In this document: in pieces, positions 1 to 10,454 of the stretch | Layout of the letters: each line of letters opens with the position of its first letter | How positions within the stretch are numbered: the stretch's first letter is position 1 | Assembly (NCBI GenBank): GCA_001275005.1 | Contig: JWZX01003235.1 | Location: 1 to 40,790 of the forward strand | DNA: 40,790 bases | Source of the DNA: Chrysochromulina tobinii | Taxonomy: Eukaryota; Haptophyta; Prymnesiales; Chrysochromulinaceae | Reading direction: 5' to 3' | Notes under the pieces: generated by a model | What the model saw: the letters and a program-made list of their open reading frames with translations, nothing else | Databases searched by the model: none | What the model was told of the DNA's origin: nothing | Program-made: the position numbers and the translations under genes

Positions 1-692
1 AAGATACATCACAATACATCAGGATACGTATCCTGATAACAAACCCCCCCAAACTCGATAACAAACCCCCCCTGACCCCGGAAGCACCTGACTACAATGG
101 GGTTTCTGAGGCATTGGGGGGACGTCGTGTTCGTTAACAATACATCCCAACCGAGCCCAACGGACTGTAAACTAGGCTGAAGCTGAGCATTCCAAGGGGC
201 TGGCGAGGTGGCGAGCCCCTTGGTTGGTGCTCAGGCAAGACCTTTCCAAACAGTAACAGAAGAGAGATGGGGCCAGTTGGGAGCTCTTGGAGCCTAATCG
301 CGGGCTTGACGCGATCCGGCTCACACTATGTAGAATAACACCATAGGGTAATTACCTGAGTGTTGAAACCCTCCCCCAAGTTCAAAATCTCGCGCCCCAC
401 TATGTAGAAACACCATAGGGTAATTACCTGAGTGTTGAAACCCTCCCCCAAGGTCAAAATATCGCCACTCGCGCCGCGGGCGCGCCCCGCCGGGGGGCCG
501 CCGGCCTACGGCCTTAACGGTTAACGCCGGCCGCCGCCGGCATAACGCCGGCAACGCCCCCCACGTCCTTTTCTTACCACCGAACACATCTTTTGCTGAA
601 CTGCTGATCCGATACTCGTGCAAGACTGCAAACGCACCTGCATGCTGCAGGCTGAGCCGCAAGCGCAACGCACCAGGACGTAACGAAGGTCC
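1..692. other. Gene-free repeat-rich left edge
   Basis: I see no convincing gene here. The first 75 bases carry two copies of an ACAAACCCCCC block separated by a short spacer. Positions 324-470 hold a tandem repeat listed separately. Positions 470-560 are extremely GC-rich, with dyads built on GCCGGC and repeated TAACGCCGGC. A short minus-strand open frame over the tandem repeat encodes only the repeat and is not believed. Confidence 0.6.
324..470. repeat. Two-copy tandem repeat, unit 74 bp
   Basis: The unit beginning CACTATGTAGAA at 324 recurs at 398 and runs to about 470. The copies differ by a small indel after GTAGAA and a few substitutions near the end (AGTTCAAAATC versus AGGTCAAAATA). 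Both contain CATAGGGTAATTACCTGAG. It is seen directly; no function is inferred. Confidence 0.85.
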
Positions 693-3075
693 TCAACGGT
701 CTACTGCTCTACTCTGCGCTGTTTCTTCCTCTGTCAGCGAGACGACCTCGACAGGCTTCTCGGCGAGGAAGGCGTCCAGAACCTCTCGCCGCCTCTCGAC
801 AAACTCGCTCTGCGTCATCCGGCCGGCGTCCCGCAGCTCGCGCAGCTCTTCCAACCGAAGGTGTGACTTGGGTGGGCCAGGGCTCGGTGGCGGCGGCGTG
901 ACCACGCCACGTGCAGCGAGTGGCGAGCCGGTGCGTTTGGGGCTTGGCGTGCCGCCCCTCGCTGGGCTATGGAGTAGAGGCTTGGTATCGCTACGATGGG
1001 CGCCGGGCGTGGCGGCCAACCCGCGCGGGCTTGCACTGCCACTGCCTCCGCCTGCGCGGCCGCCTCCTCCGCAGCCCCCGTTGGTGGCGGTGGCGAGCGT
1101 GGCGCCGAGGCTGAGGTCCGCTACGATCGCATCCGCAGCAAGGCAGATCTCATGTGCGATGGACTCGATTACTTTGCCGTCGCGCAGCAGGCGCTCAACG
1201 GCAAGGCGCCGATCAGGCTGCGCCGCCAGCGCCCGTAGGTATGCGAGCGTGAGCGGCGCCGGCGGCCGCTCCATCCGCAGAGGCGCTGTCACCGCCGCCG
1301 CGATGACCTCGGCGATGCGCGTCGTCGCGGGCAGCTTCGGGTTCGTGTGGCGAGAGCGATTGGGCCTCTCCCATGGCTTCTCTGGATTGGCCTTGTCTGC
1401 TTTGGGCTCGCCGCCGTGCTCTTGTCCGCGCAGCAGCCAATCTGCCAAAGTCCATTCCACGGGTAGACCGGTAGGCCCAAGCAGACCTCCCACGCCCGCG
1501 GGCGAGCGCGAATACGCGTCAAGCGCGCCCGAGTACGAGTAGCCGTCGCGCGTACCTTCCTCGACCTTGGCGGCGGCCGCGGCGAAGCTCGAGTGCATGG
1601 CCGCCTCCTTTCGAGCCGTGGCGACGGCATTCTTGATCGCGGCCATGGAGATGAGCCCCACCTGACTACGTGTGGCGGCCATCTCCGGCTCCCACACGTC
1701 CTTGAGTGCCCGGGGCGGCGCCCCAAACGAGGACGACGGCCCGCTACGGGAATGTGGAGTCTTGGCTGCACACGTGGCTGCATGCAATCCGTTGGCAGCA
1801 TGGGATCCGGGAAAGCTAGGCGGTGGTGTCGGCGGCGGCGACTGCGCCAGCGCCGGCGAGGTGCCCGTCTTTCCCCGCGATGTGGAACGGGTAGCTTCTC
1901 GGCTCAATCTCGCGCTCTTCGCTTCGGCCGCTTGAGCACGCTCCTCCGCGAGGGTGGCGGCCGCCTCCGCCTCGGCCGCCTCGGCCGCGGCAGCTTGGAC
2001 GAGCCCAGACATGTCGGATGCATGCATATGCATGCATCCAGATCCCGACGTCCGCCGCGCGCGGGCACTCTCGTCGGCCCACGCATGCATCGTCGCCTCT
2101 TGCACACGCAGCCGTGCCGATGGCGACGTGGATATCGCGTCCGCCGCCGCCGCCGCTGCCGCCGCCGCCGCCGCCGCGCTGCTTCGCCTGCTATCAGCAC
2201 GGCTGGGTGAACGCAATGTGGCTGCGTGGCGGCTGCTGGGTGACGACGTGCGCGCAGCGGTGCGGGCGCCAGTGCTGGCGCCAGTGCTGGCGCCGAAGCG
2301 CGGCGAGGGCGAGCTCACATCATCTTCGTGGGCTGAATCCACGTCATCTTCCAGGGCCGCGGCCGCTGCCGCCTCCGTCGCGGAGCCGAAGGCGTTGGTC
2401 TGTGGCGGCGAGGGGGGGCACGGGCGTGCCGTAGGGCGAGGTTGCGCGCGGCGTCGTCGGCGCCGCACGGTACGGCGTAAACGAGTAGCGCGAGAGCACG
2501 ACCGCGTCGCCCTCATACGCGCACTGCACCCACGGACGGAGGCTGTCGGGCAACTGCGAGCCGGGCACGCGCGAATCGACGTCGCCCTCGCCGTCGAGGC
2601 GGAAGGTGAGACGGCGGCGCACGAAGTTGACGCGGACTTCCACCTCGCGACCGACTGCGGTGCGATTCAGGAAGAGGTAGCGCGGACTTCCATCGCTGTA
2701 TGGGTCACTCATTACTGCACTCGGGTGGCCAACTCGAGTTGGGCGTGGGAAGAGTTGGCCGTCCCATGGCCGAATGCCGCAGACGCGAGTGCCGTCCACG
2801 TTGGCCACGCCTACGCGGATCTTGGTTCCCGTCGTCGAGCGGCTCGAAGCGACCGTGAGCGTGAAGCGGTGCACGCCGAGCACGTCCGCCGTCATGACGA
2901 GGCGACCGAGTGCCGCATCACTGCCGCCGAGCAGCGCCACCCGCGTGTGCGTGAGGACCGTGCCCCGCTCGTCGTCGAGGCGGTGCGAGCGAAAATGCGG
3001 CGACGGCAGCCACGATTCGGCATCGCACTGATGACCGGCTTGGTACTGCGGGAAGACGCCGGTGTCTGACGACAT
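693..3075 (-). CDS. SPRY-domain protein with SHOCT-like C-terminus (one intron or frameshift)
   Basis: The product starts MSSDTGVFPQYQAG at 3075. Residues about 35-215 read as a SPRY/B30.2-type beta-sandwich: IRVGVANVDG, GIRPWDG and a VEVRVNFVRRRLTFRLDG segment are typical strands. The remainder, in a different frame (693-2516 open), is Ala/Ser/Pro-rich and low complexity. It ends in a short helical LEELRELRDAGRMTQSEF segment resembling SHOCT domains. The two frames must be joined between about 2470 and 2365. A candidate 103-nt intron runs from donor GTGCGG at 2468 to acceptor GGCAG at 2366 and has the right phase. A one-base slip in the G7 run at 2412-2418 is the alternative. SPRY domains mediate protein binding; the partner is unknown. 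The gene is divergent from the WD40 gene with 124 bp between ATGs. The SPRY call is fairly sure; the tail boundaries are not. Confidence 0.65.
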
Positions 3076-3199
3076 CGCCAAAAATTTCGCAAAGTGTGAA
3101 GTGTTCCGTGAGCGTGAATTTACTGTATTCCAAGAGGTAAACCCCGGTTTTGCCCAGCTGAGACCACGTGCCAAGACGACCAAGACTCTTGCCAAGACC
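3076..3199. promoter_or_regulatory. Shared divergent promoter region, SPRY gene / WDR4-like gene
   Basis: Only 124 bp separate the ATG at 3075 (-) from the ATG at 3200 (+), so both 5' regions must lie here. A CACGTG E-box-like site lies near 3165. No clear TATA box is seen. This is inference from spacing. Confidence 0.45.
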
Positions 3200-4414
3200 A
3201 TGGAGTCAATGGACGAGCCTCCGCCGCCCGCCGCGGGCGGCGCGCTCGCGCCGCCTGCGCAGCGCCAAGCCGCAGTATTGGCACAACGCCGAGCAGGCGT
3301 GCTCGCCGCCTCCGACGCGCACGTGTGCTGCGTGAGTGGTGGCACCCTGCGCTTGCTCTCGACCGCGCCTCCGCACGCAGAGGAGTGTGCGCTCGAGCCA
3401 GCTCTGTTGACGTGCGCGAGCTTCAACGCGGCGGGCACGCGGCTGCTTGCGGCCGGCGGCGAGAAGCAGGTGGCACTCTGGTGGCTGGACGCATTCTCGC
3501 CGTCCTCGGCGCTGGCGGCACCGCTCGCGCCCGCCCTTCGGTGGACGGCAAGCAAAAAGGTTGGCTGTGTTGCCTTCTCGCCGGACGGCGCGATGGCGCT
3601 GTGGGCCGACATGTTTGGCGAGGTGCACGGCGTGGTTCTTGGCGACTGCGAGAACGATACGGCACCCGCGTTGATCCTCGGCCACCTCTCGCCAGTCTCG
3701 CACATCGCCTTCAGCGCCAACGGCGGCGCCATCCTGACATCGGACCGCGAAGGGCACGTGCGGAGTAGCCACTGGCCTCATGCTTTCGTCATTGAGTGCT
3801 ACTACTTGTCTCACATGACGCCGCTGCAGCTGCTGCTACCCCTGCGCCACGCCCCTCTCCTCCTTACCGTCGCTTCCGACGGCGCCGAGGTGTGCTACTG
3901 GCGAGCACACAGCGGCGTACTCCTGGGTACCATGAGCGCTGCCCGCCTTCTCGGGAACGTCGAGGCAGAGGCGGGCATGACGAGCGGTGGCGGCGGCGGC
4001 TGCAGCAGCGAGGGTGTCGACGGCACTGCTCTTGGCGCCAGCGGTGGCACCTGCATCATGAGCGGCTGCGAGGTAGTTGGCTCCGGCCTCATAGCGCTCG
4101 CCTTTGCAGGGCGTTGGGCAGTACATCTCTGTGCAATCGAGTGCGATTGCGATGCGGCGCATGCAAAGCTGGTGCCGCGGCCCGAGCTCACCGTCGCCCT
4201 GGCCGCGCAGCCGATCATCCTCGCCCATTCGAGAGGCTCTGGTCTCCTCTGCGCTCTCCTCGCCTGCGGCGCGGTGGTCCTCATGCCAGCGGCGGCGGAC
4301 GGCACTGTCGGCTTCGATGCCGCCAGGACGCGCACGATCGCGTTGCTGGCCGGTGGAGCCGCCGACGAGCCGGGTTTCGGTGCGGAGCCCGAAGATCAAG
4401 ATGACGATGACTAA
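3200..4414 (+). CDS. WD40 protein, tRNA (guanine-N7)-methyltransferase non-catalytic subunit-like (WDR4/TRM82)
   Basis: The 404-residue product starts MESMDEPPPP in an ACCATGG context; the frame is open upstream to 3062 but that stretch looks like leader. Propeller blades are visible: LLTCASFNAAGTRLLAAGGE, GCVAFSPDGAMALWAD, then LILGHLSPVSHIAFSANG followed by ILTSDREGHVRSSHWP and FVIECYYLSHM. The DR-(E)-(K/H)-(V/I)R-x-S-x-(W/Y)P then FVIE pattern is the hallmark of TRM82/WDR4. That protein scaffolds the TRM8/METTL1 catalytic subunit for m7G46 formation in tRNA. A Gly/Ser-rich insert follows the ANK-free middle, and the tail is acidic (EDQDDDD). No intron is needed. The partner methyltransferase is not in the window. 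Identity is inferred from motif pattern. Confidence 0.75.
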   Translation: MESMDEPPPPAAGGALAPPAQRQAAVLAQRRAGVLAASDAHVCCVSGGTLRLLSTAPPHAEECALEPALLTCASFNAAGTRLLAAGGEKQVALWWLDAFSPSSALAAPLAPALRWTASKKVGCVAFSPDGAMALWADMFGEVHGVVLGDCENDTAPALILGHLSPVSHIAFSANGGAILTSDREGHVRSSHWPHAFVIECYYLSHMTPLQLLLPLRHAPLLLTVASDGAEVCYWRAHSGVLLGTMSAARLLGNVEAEAGMTSGGGGGCSSEGVDGTALGASGGTCIMSGCEVVGSGLIALAFAGRWAVHLCAIECDCDAAHAKLVPRPELTVALAAQPIILAHSRGSGLLCALLACGAVVLMPAAADGTVGFDAARTRTIALLAGGAADEPGFGAEPEDQDDDD

Positions 4415-5064
4415 CGCCAAGATCGGAGACTATCCTATTGCACCCAGAGGGAGAGTTCCTTTTGAGTATCATGGCAACGCTAACGGACCCGACGGGGCCA
4501 TTCTTCGCTTCTCTACAGTCCGTTCTTGTCAGGCGTGTGCACACCGGCTTAGGGTTGGCAGTCACCCAGTCCCGTGGGTGTGGCTGTGGGCTGTGGGGCG
4601 GCGCCCTTTTTGAGACCATGAGAAAGTTGTGAGTTAAAAGTAGTCACAGAAGGTGTCGTTCCAGGATCCAGGTCGAGAGGTCGTGCTCTCAGAGTCTGCC
4701 GTGCAGTCCCGAGTCCGCCAGCTCTTCGGCACGACGTTGTACCGTCATGTACCGTTCGCGGGGGCAATGCGCGGGGGGGGGAGGACTGTGTGTCGCGAAG
4801 CTCAAGAATTGAGCTCAAGGCTCAAGCTGTGCGCCCCAAACACTCAGGTCAGGCGCAATTACATTCCTCATCAAGCCCCCCCCCAGGCCGCGCGCTCGTG
4901 TTAACGTTCACACCCTCTCAAAAATTTGACTTGACTTCCAAAACGAGCCTCCAAAACCCGCGGCTGCTCCGCACAATGTCACACAGAAAACCTGTGCTCC
5001 TCATTCTGTACCAGGCGTCAGAGCGTGTGCGTCGTAGCGGTCCCGTGGTGGTTCCGCCGCGCAC
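4415..5064. other. Intergenic, no gene seen
   Basis: Short open frames on both strands lack family motifs. The stretch has G- and C-runs (4777-4784, 4877-4885). It holds the 3' region of the WD40 gene and the 5' region of the channel gene. Confidence 0.5.
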
Positions 5065-8052
5065 ATGGATCCCACCGCGCAGCTACTATCGGCGGAGAAG
5101 CAAGGTCTACTAGACCAGCAGCTGTCGGATATTCCTTTCAATGGTGCGTACCCCTTTCGAGCGCCTGGATATCCTATATTGAAGGCTGCCGCACACGAAT
5201 TTGGGGCGCGTGATGAATCATTTACGCCAAGCGGCCCGCCAGTGAGTCCCGGCCAGCAAGCTCGTCAAAAGTGTGGATCTCCTCGAGCTACATGTATGCT
5301 CTCCGGCCGTTCACTTTCGAGTCGAGGCACATCTCCAAGAGCAGCTCGGAGCAACGGCGATTCACCAATCTCCGCATGGCGCCACGAAAGGGCACAAGCT
5401 ATCGTAATGAAGCCTGCGACAACGCGCGCCAACGCGTTGCCTGCAAGCCCTGGCAAACCACCCGCTCCCGCATCGCCGCCGCTGTCGCCAGGCAAGGAGC
5501 CTGTCCCTGCAGTGGCCGGCAACACGACAGGAATCGCCCCGTTCCTTCCGGACACGCCTACGCCCCCCCGCCAGAGGAAGGCGACCGTAACTCAGGATCC
5601 TGGAGCGCAGAAGCTGAGCGGCCCAATGAGGATCGTGTCAAGTATCGTGTCGTCGCAGGACGCCCTAGGGAAGAGGGACGCTCAACCTCAGCGCGCGAAG
5701 CCGCACGTCACGCACCATGTTGCGTTGTTAAGCGGCAATACCGCGGTGCAGACCACCCTCGACACCAGTGGACAGCACTTGCTAACGTGGAACTCCTCGA
5801 TCATGTTGGATGGTGTCACTCTACCAGCGGCCTCGTGCAACCTCTACCAGTTCCCGTTGTGTTCGCTGGTCGCCTCTGGTCCTCAATTCATGCCATCTGG
5901 GACCCAGCTAGAAGCTCTGAAGCAGCTGCTCATCGCACTGGCGACCGATGAGTTGTGCCCATTCTTCACCACACCAGACGAAGTCGGTGCCCTGATCATG
6001 CATGCCTTCGTCGTCGGCAACACAGAGACGTCGTTGGAGCTCGCAGCCGAAATCTACCGCAAAGTCCCAAAGCTGGTCGCGCAGACGCACGCGATGCACC
6101 GAGGCGGCGTTCCATTGTTCGTAGGGGAGTCCTCGCTTCACATCTGCTGCGTCAACCGGCGTGAGGATCTGCTGTGCGAGCTCTTGCAGATCGCTCTCGA
6201 CAACCTCTCGCGTAAGGAGGTGGCAGCGCTGCTCGGCTCGCAAGCCTCGGGCATCTTCTTTCACGAGTCGCCCATGAGATGGTATGGTGGTACGACCCTT
6301 GCCTATGCATGCTGCTTCGGGCTCCGCAAGGCAGTTCACGCCATGCTCGCGAGTGGCATCGTGTCATTTAATGACACATCTAGTTCGTGCAAGCTGACGG
6401 GGATGCTTCCACTCCACATTGTTGCGGCCAATGGACATCGATCGATGTATGACTGGATGACTTTGGAACTACCCGAGGCGTACCGCGCTGACACCACGGT
6501 GCTAGCGCGGGTGGGCTCCTTGGTCAGCTTGGGGCTGTACCGTCTCAACCCGATGCAGGTGGCTGTGCGTTTGGGCGACCACAAGACGGCCAAGCATTTG
6601 CTGCGCAAGCAGTGCTCTGTGCTCTGGAAATGGGGCCCCATCACGCAATACTCAATGTGCTTGAGTGGCGTGGACTCGGCCGGTTCGGGAAGTGGCGACG
6701 TGATGGAGCTTATTGGCCGATTTGATGCGGCGAAGGAGACGACGACGCTGTTGCTCGACTCCTTCTTGCGGGGCTTCATCTATCAACTCTTTCGCCAGAA
6801 GTGGGTCAAGTTTGGTTCCCGGATCCACTATGCGCGCTGCCTCATCGACATTTTAGGTTTGATCTGCCTCATTTACACGGCCATGTGCATGAAGGTCTAT
6901 CCGTCATTGGATTCACAGATGGATCTCCGTCCTTTTGCCATTGCAATCCTGTGCATTACCGCCTTCGGTGTCGAGGAGGAGCTCAGGCGCGCGCGCCTCT
7001 TCTGGAAGAATGAGGCGGGCAAGAAGATGGGAGCAGGGCTAGGCGCTCTGAGCAACTGGACCCTGGCGAAGCAAACGATTAGTTTTGTGCACAACCACGG
7101 CGGGACCACCTTTATGCTTGCGGCCGGGTGGACGACCGTCTCTTGCCTCCTGCTGCTTTTCTTCGACTTCCCCAAAGCTGCCGAAGACGAAAGCGGCGAC
7201 CCTCTGCTGTTCCGAGATCATAAAGGTCATGAGTCAGTGTCATCTTTGAGAGAGGTGCACTCTGAGCCATACGGCGATGGATCAGAGGAGATGCCCGGAT
7301 TGCTGTGGCTGAGTCTCTCGCTCTCCATCTTATTCTGGATGGCGTACATCGCGCACAAGCTCTTCACACCCTTCGAATCGCTCAACATCTTCTTGCTCAT
7401 AACCTACAAGGTGTTGTTCAACGATTTCGTGGTCTTCTTGTACCTCTTCGTGTACATATTCTGCTGTTCCTACTTCACCCTGTTTGTGCTCTTCCCGCGC
7501 ACGACTGGGCCTCTGCCCTTCATGGAGCCCATGAACACTTGGTTCAGTTCATTCGAGCACTTGATGGGGATGGCACTTGTTGGATATCATTTCTCGATAT
7601 CCCTGGACCCCAAGCACTTTGAGTCCATGTCGTATCTGCAGGCCGTCGACTTCGCTGTCTTCTACATCGGCTACTACTTCTATGTGCTGTTCGCCCTCGT
7701 CCTGCTCATGAATCTATTAGTAGCGATGCTCTCATTCACCTTCGTCGAGACGCGCCTGGAGTCCGCCCTCCAAAACCGCACCGCGTTTGCCAAGTTCGTG
7801 CTACAGCTCGAATTGCAGGCGGAAGCCCTTGGCATGGATGTCCATGCTGGCGAGCCCCGTGCCGATGGCAGCAGGGCTTTCGACTTCCGAGCGATCCAGT
7901 GTTTCTCGAGCAAGTCCCGAGGGATCGACAACGATGGGCACTATGGTGCCGGAGTCGTGTCCGAAGGTGGGGATGGTGGCAGCAACGTCTTCGAAGACGT
8001 TTCTTCCGATTTAGTCGTCGCAGACCTGAGCGAGGAGCCCACAAGACACTGA
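5065..8052 (+). CDS. TRP-type cation channel with N-terminal ankyrin repeats (TRPV-like)
   Basis: This 995-residue single-exon product starts MDPTAQLLSAEKQ (GCACATGG context). Residues 1-200 are Ser/Pro-rich and probably disordered. Residues about 300-520 hold degenerate ankyrin repeats: ESSLHICCVNRREDLL, GGTTLAYACCFG, GMLPLHIVAANGH and LNPMQVAVRLGDHKTAKHLL. LWKWGPITQYSMCLSGVD follows, the linker seen after the ankyrin domain in TRPV-type channels. Six hydrophobic segments span roughly 590-900. They include VVFLYLFVYIFCCSYFTLFVLF, a re-entrant pore region (FSSFEHLMGMALVGYHFS) and the last helix with LVLLMNLLVAMLSFTF, matching the TRP S6 pattern LLLxNLLIAxM. It would be a membrane cation channel for sensory or calcium signalling. 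The C-terminus is short and acidic. Exact subfamily is uncertain; a polycystin-like protist channel is the alternative. Confidence 0.85.
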   Translation: MDPTAQLLSAEKQGLLDQQLSDIPFNGAYPFRAPGYPILKAAAHEFGARDESFTPSGPPVSPGQQARQKCGSPRATCMLSGRSLSSRGTSPRAARSNGDSPISAWRHERAQAIVMKPATTRANALPASPGKPPAPASPPLSPGKEPVPAVAGNTTGIAPFLPDTPTPPRQRKATVTQDPGAQKLSGPMRIVSSIVSSQDALGKRDAQPQRAKPHVTHHVALLSGNTAVQTTLDTSGQHLLTWNSSIMLDGVTLPAASCNLYQFPLCSLVASGPQFMPSGTQLEALKQLLIALATDELCPFFTTPDEVGALIMHAFVVGNTETSLELAAEIYRKVPKLVAQTHAMHRGGVPLFVGESSLHICCVNRREDLLCELLQIALDNLSRKEVAALLGSQASGIFFHESPMRWYGGTTLAYACCFGLRKAVHAMLASGIVSFNDTSSSCKLTGMLPLHIVAANGHRSMYDWMTLELPEAYRADTTVLARVGSLVSLGLYRLNPMQVAVRLGDHKTAKHLLRKQCSVLWKWGPITQYSMCLSGVDSAGSGSGDVMELIGRFDAAKETTTLLLDSFLRGFIYQLFRQKWVKFGSRIHYARCLIDILGLICLIYTAMCMKVYPSLDSQMDLRPFAIAILCITAFGVEEELRRARLFWKNEAGKKMGAGLGALSNWTLAKQTISFVHNHGGTTFMLAAGWTTVSCLLLLFFDFPKAAEDESGDPLLFRDHKGHESVSSLREVHSEPYGDGSEEMPGLLWLSLSLSILFWMAYIAHKLFTPFESLNIFLLITYKVLFNDFVVFLYLFVYIFCCSYFTLFVLFPRTTGPLPFMEPMNTWFSSFEHLMGMALVGYHFSISLDPKHFESMSYLQAVDFAVFYIGYYFYVLFALVLLMNLLVAMLSFTFVETRLESALQNRTAFAKFVLQLELQAEALGMDVHAGEPRADGSRAFDFRAIQCFSSKSRGIDNDGHYGAGVVSEGGDGGSNVFEDVSSDLVVADLSEEPTRH

Positions 8053-8176
8053 ATGACGATGCATGTGCAGATCTAGCAAGTCCAAGTGGGAGCGGCACTG
8101 CTCCCGATTGCTCACGGTCAAATGTTGGGAGCTGAGCTGTTCCCAACTCGCGAAGGTGCACACAAGAGCTGCCAAC

Positions 8177-8511
8177 CCATGGTGTGAAATCCGGTGTCTT
8201 GGGTGTCGAATGATAACCATTGACATGAAATTTGTTTGTGTGTGGTACCGTTTACGTGTTGTGTGTGAACGTTAACCAGTCACGGACCTCGGACGCGACA
8301 ACCGCGGTGTTACGGCACTGTTACTCGACTGGTGCCCGCTAAAGGTGACAATAACAGTGTTCGACAATAAAAGTGTTTGACAATACACACACGTCGAACA
8401 CACATTCTCACAGCCATTGCTTATAACTCGACACCCAAGACACCGGACCGGCGTACATACGTGTGCGGTTACAACTAGCTAGGGGACCCCTGGACCCCCT
8501 TCACACCATGG
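8177..8511. repeat. Fold-back (MITE-like) element with dispersed-repeat arms
   Basis: The outer ends CCATGGTGTGAA (8177-8188) and TTCACACCATGG (8500-8511) are perfect inverted copies. Inside them, 8191-8230 reads CCGGTGTCTTGGGTGTCGAA and continues ATAACCATT. The region 8404-8454 is its inverted partner, carrying the longer form GCCGGTCCGGTGTCTTGGG. The right arm has about 50 extra bases between the outer end and the core. The centre has a 16-bp tandem unit (8347-8362, 8363-8378) starting GACAATAA. The same core recurs at 24190-24240 and 29133-29216. There is no ORF inside. It lies in the 3' region of the channel gene. Confidence 0.75.
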
Positions 8512-8660
8512 TTTTCATCATGAAGAGCACATAGGTGGAGTTCTTTGTTCTTGTGTGTTTGAGAGAAGGCCGCGCGGAACGCAATGCACGCGACTGCACG
8601 CGACGCGGCACGGCACACTCTTTGCCCCTTTTGTTACTGCCGGCAGTGCCATTCGACTTG

Positions 8661-10454
8661 ATGATGCGGTCCTCCTTCGGGTCGTCACGACTGCAGAAAT
8701 CCGCTATTAGCCTAGCTCACTGTCGAACCACACGCTGCCTCGCGAACATCTCATCCCGTTCGATAACAGCGGAGATCACGAGAGCCTCCTCACCACATCG
8801 GTTGCTTGCCGTCCATCAAGAGCATGCCAAAGCTTTCAACGACATTCACCTAAGCGCGTGTTGGAGTCGTGTATCAAAGCTCGCGAAACAGCATCAGCAG
8901 GACGATGCGCAGCTCCTCACGAGGCTACGGGAGCAGAGCCTCGCAATGATCCGTGAAGGCTGCCTGAGCTCGCGTGCATTGAGCAACATCGCGCATGCGC
9001 TGGCAGTCCGCAGCCCGTTGCCGCCCGAGCCGTGGGGTGAGATGTGGGATGCGATCGCACGCTCAGCGACGCGGCGTGTCGACGATTTCAACGAGCAGGA
9101 GATGTGCAACCTTGCCTGGGCATTTTCGAGCGCGCAGCGAGCCTCTTCGCCAGCCGGGCGTGACCTCTTCAACGCAGTGAGCGAGGCTGGCAGCCGACGC
9201 GCCGCGAGGTTCACGCCACTCGACCTGAGCCTGCTCGCCTGGGCCTTTGCGCGAGCGCAGCAGCCCGCTCCGCACCTCTTCGACGCGCTAGAGGAAGTCG
9301 CCATCCGCAGCGCGACCAAATTCACGCCACTACATCTCTTCAACCTGACTTGGGCCTATTCGACTCTGGGGCACCCTGCGCCTCGGCTGTACGGGGCGCT
9401 GGCGCATGCAGGCGCCGTGATGGCCGCCGATTTCGAGCCGCACCAGGCCGCCCTCACGGCCTGGGCATACGCGAACGCGGGTCACCCTGCGCCAGAGCTC
9501 TTTGATGCCCTCGCCGAGCGCCAGCTGCCAAATAAGGCAACTGCGGACTACGACTCGCTCGCGATCTGGGTGTGGGCATACGCGACCGCGCAGCACCCTT
9601 CCCCGAAGCTGTTTGCGGCGGTGGCGGAGATCGTCGTCGAGACGACCAGCTGCCAAATAAGGGACGGGAAGCTCGCAATGGCGCCCGTGGACGTGGCCAA
9701 CGTGGCCTGGGCGTACGCCGTCACCGACGAGGCAGCACCGCCCGCACTCTTCGACAGCCTGGCGCAGCAGGCACTCGCGCGGCTGGATCGGTTTGAGACG
9801 CGCCCCCTAGCGAAGCTTGCGTGGGCCTGTGCAGCGGTTGAGTACTCCCCATCCGAGGCCTTCGCCTCAAGCCTTGCCGAACGGTTTGAGTCGATGTCGT
9901 GGGAGATCCACCGAGATCGTGAGGAGCTGCGCCAGCTGCACCAGTGGCAGCTTTGGTTCGTGGAGCAGCAGCGTGCCGCGCCGTTCTCCCCTCATCTGAG
10001 CGCGCTCTGCCTTGACTCGTTCGTCCTCGGTGCTTCCGAGCATGGCACTCTCATCCCTGGGGGCACACGTGTCACGCGCTTCCAGCGACAGGTGACTGAC
10101 GGTCTGGCGGCCCTTGGGCTGCGCCCGGAGCCGGAGGTGGTCACCTCGAGTGGCTACACTCTCGACGCCCTCGTCCACTGGAAGGGCGAGCGGGTTGGGG
10201 TTGAGGCGGACGGACCACACCACTTCCGCGCACGTACCCACGTGCCGACGGCCTCGACGCAGCTCAAGCGGCGCCAGGTGCGTGCACTCGGCGAGATCCT
10301 ATGCCCCATCCCGTGGTGGGAGTGGAACGCATGCGGATCGGACGTACAGCAGCAGGGCGAGTATCTGCGCGCTGCGCTCGACCGGACGGTGGCCGAGGCC
10401 GGTGCGAGGAGGGTGGTGCCCCAGTGGCCGTGGGCAACTAAAGAATGTGGATGA
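8661..10454 (+). CDS. RAP-domain protein with helical WA(F/Y) repeats, probable organellar RNA-binding protein
   Basis: The frame is open from 8535 but begins there with GTG; the first ATG is 8661 (MMRSSFGSSRLQK), giving 597 residues. The start is Arg/Ser-rich and lacks acids, like a mitochondrial or plastid transit peptide. At least seven repeats of about 37 residues follow, with anchors NLAWAFS, LLAWAFARA, NLTWAYSTL, LTAWAYANA, WVWAYATAQ, NVAWAYAV and KLAWACAAV. Each is followed by a P-x-LFDAL-type segment. These are OPR/HPR-style RNA-binding helical repeats. Residues about 505-560 form a RAP domain: VGVEADGPHHFRARTH, then TQLKRRQVRALGEILCPIPWWEW. That matches the EVDGPxHF...KRRxLxxLG...VPxxEW signature. 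Such proteins act in organelle RNA processing or stability in algae and apicomplexans. The target RNA is unknown. Confidence 0.85.
   Translation: MMRSSFGSSRLQKSAISLAHCRTTRCLANISSRSITAEITRASSPHRLLAVHQEHAKAFNDIHLSACWSRVSKLAKQHQQDDAQLLTRLREQSLAMIREGCLSSRALSNIAHALAVRSPLPPEPWGEMWDAIARSATRRVDDFNEQEMCNLAWAFSSAQRASSPAGRDLFNAVSEAGSRRAARFTPLDLSLLAWAFARAQQPAPHLFDALEEVAIRSATKFTPLHLFNLTWAYSTLGHPAPRLYGALAHAGAVMAADFEPHQAALTAWAYANAGHPAPELFDALAERQLPNKATADYDSLAIWVWAYATAQHPSPKLFAAVAEIVVETTSCQIRDGKLAMAPVDVANVAWAYAVTDEAAPPALFDSLAQQALARLDRFETRPLAKLAWACAAVEYSPSEAFASSLAERFESMSWEIHRDREELRQLHQWQLWFVEQQRAAPFSPHLSALCLDSFVLGASEHGTLIPGGTRVTRFQRQVTDGLAALGLRPEPEVVTSSGYTLDALVHWKGERVGVEADGPHHFRARTHVPTASTQLKRRQVRALGEILCPIPWWEWNACGSDVQQQGEYLRAALDRTVAEAGARRVVPQWPWATKECG

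Noticed and set aside
321-668. 115-codon minus-strand frame
   Set aside because: It encodes only the 74-bp tandem repeat and GC-rich dyads, with no domain.
1593-3069. Long plus-strand frames opposite the SPRY gene
   Set aside because: They are Arg/Ala-rich antisense shadows of a high-GC coding strand and carry no motifs, while the minus strand has SPRY.
8535-8660. Upstream start for the RAP-domain gene
   Set aside because: The codon at 8535 is GTG; a nuclear gene would use ATG, and 8661 gives a transit-peptide-like start.
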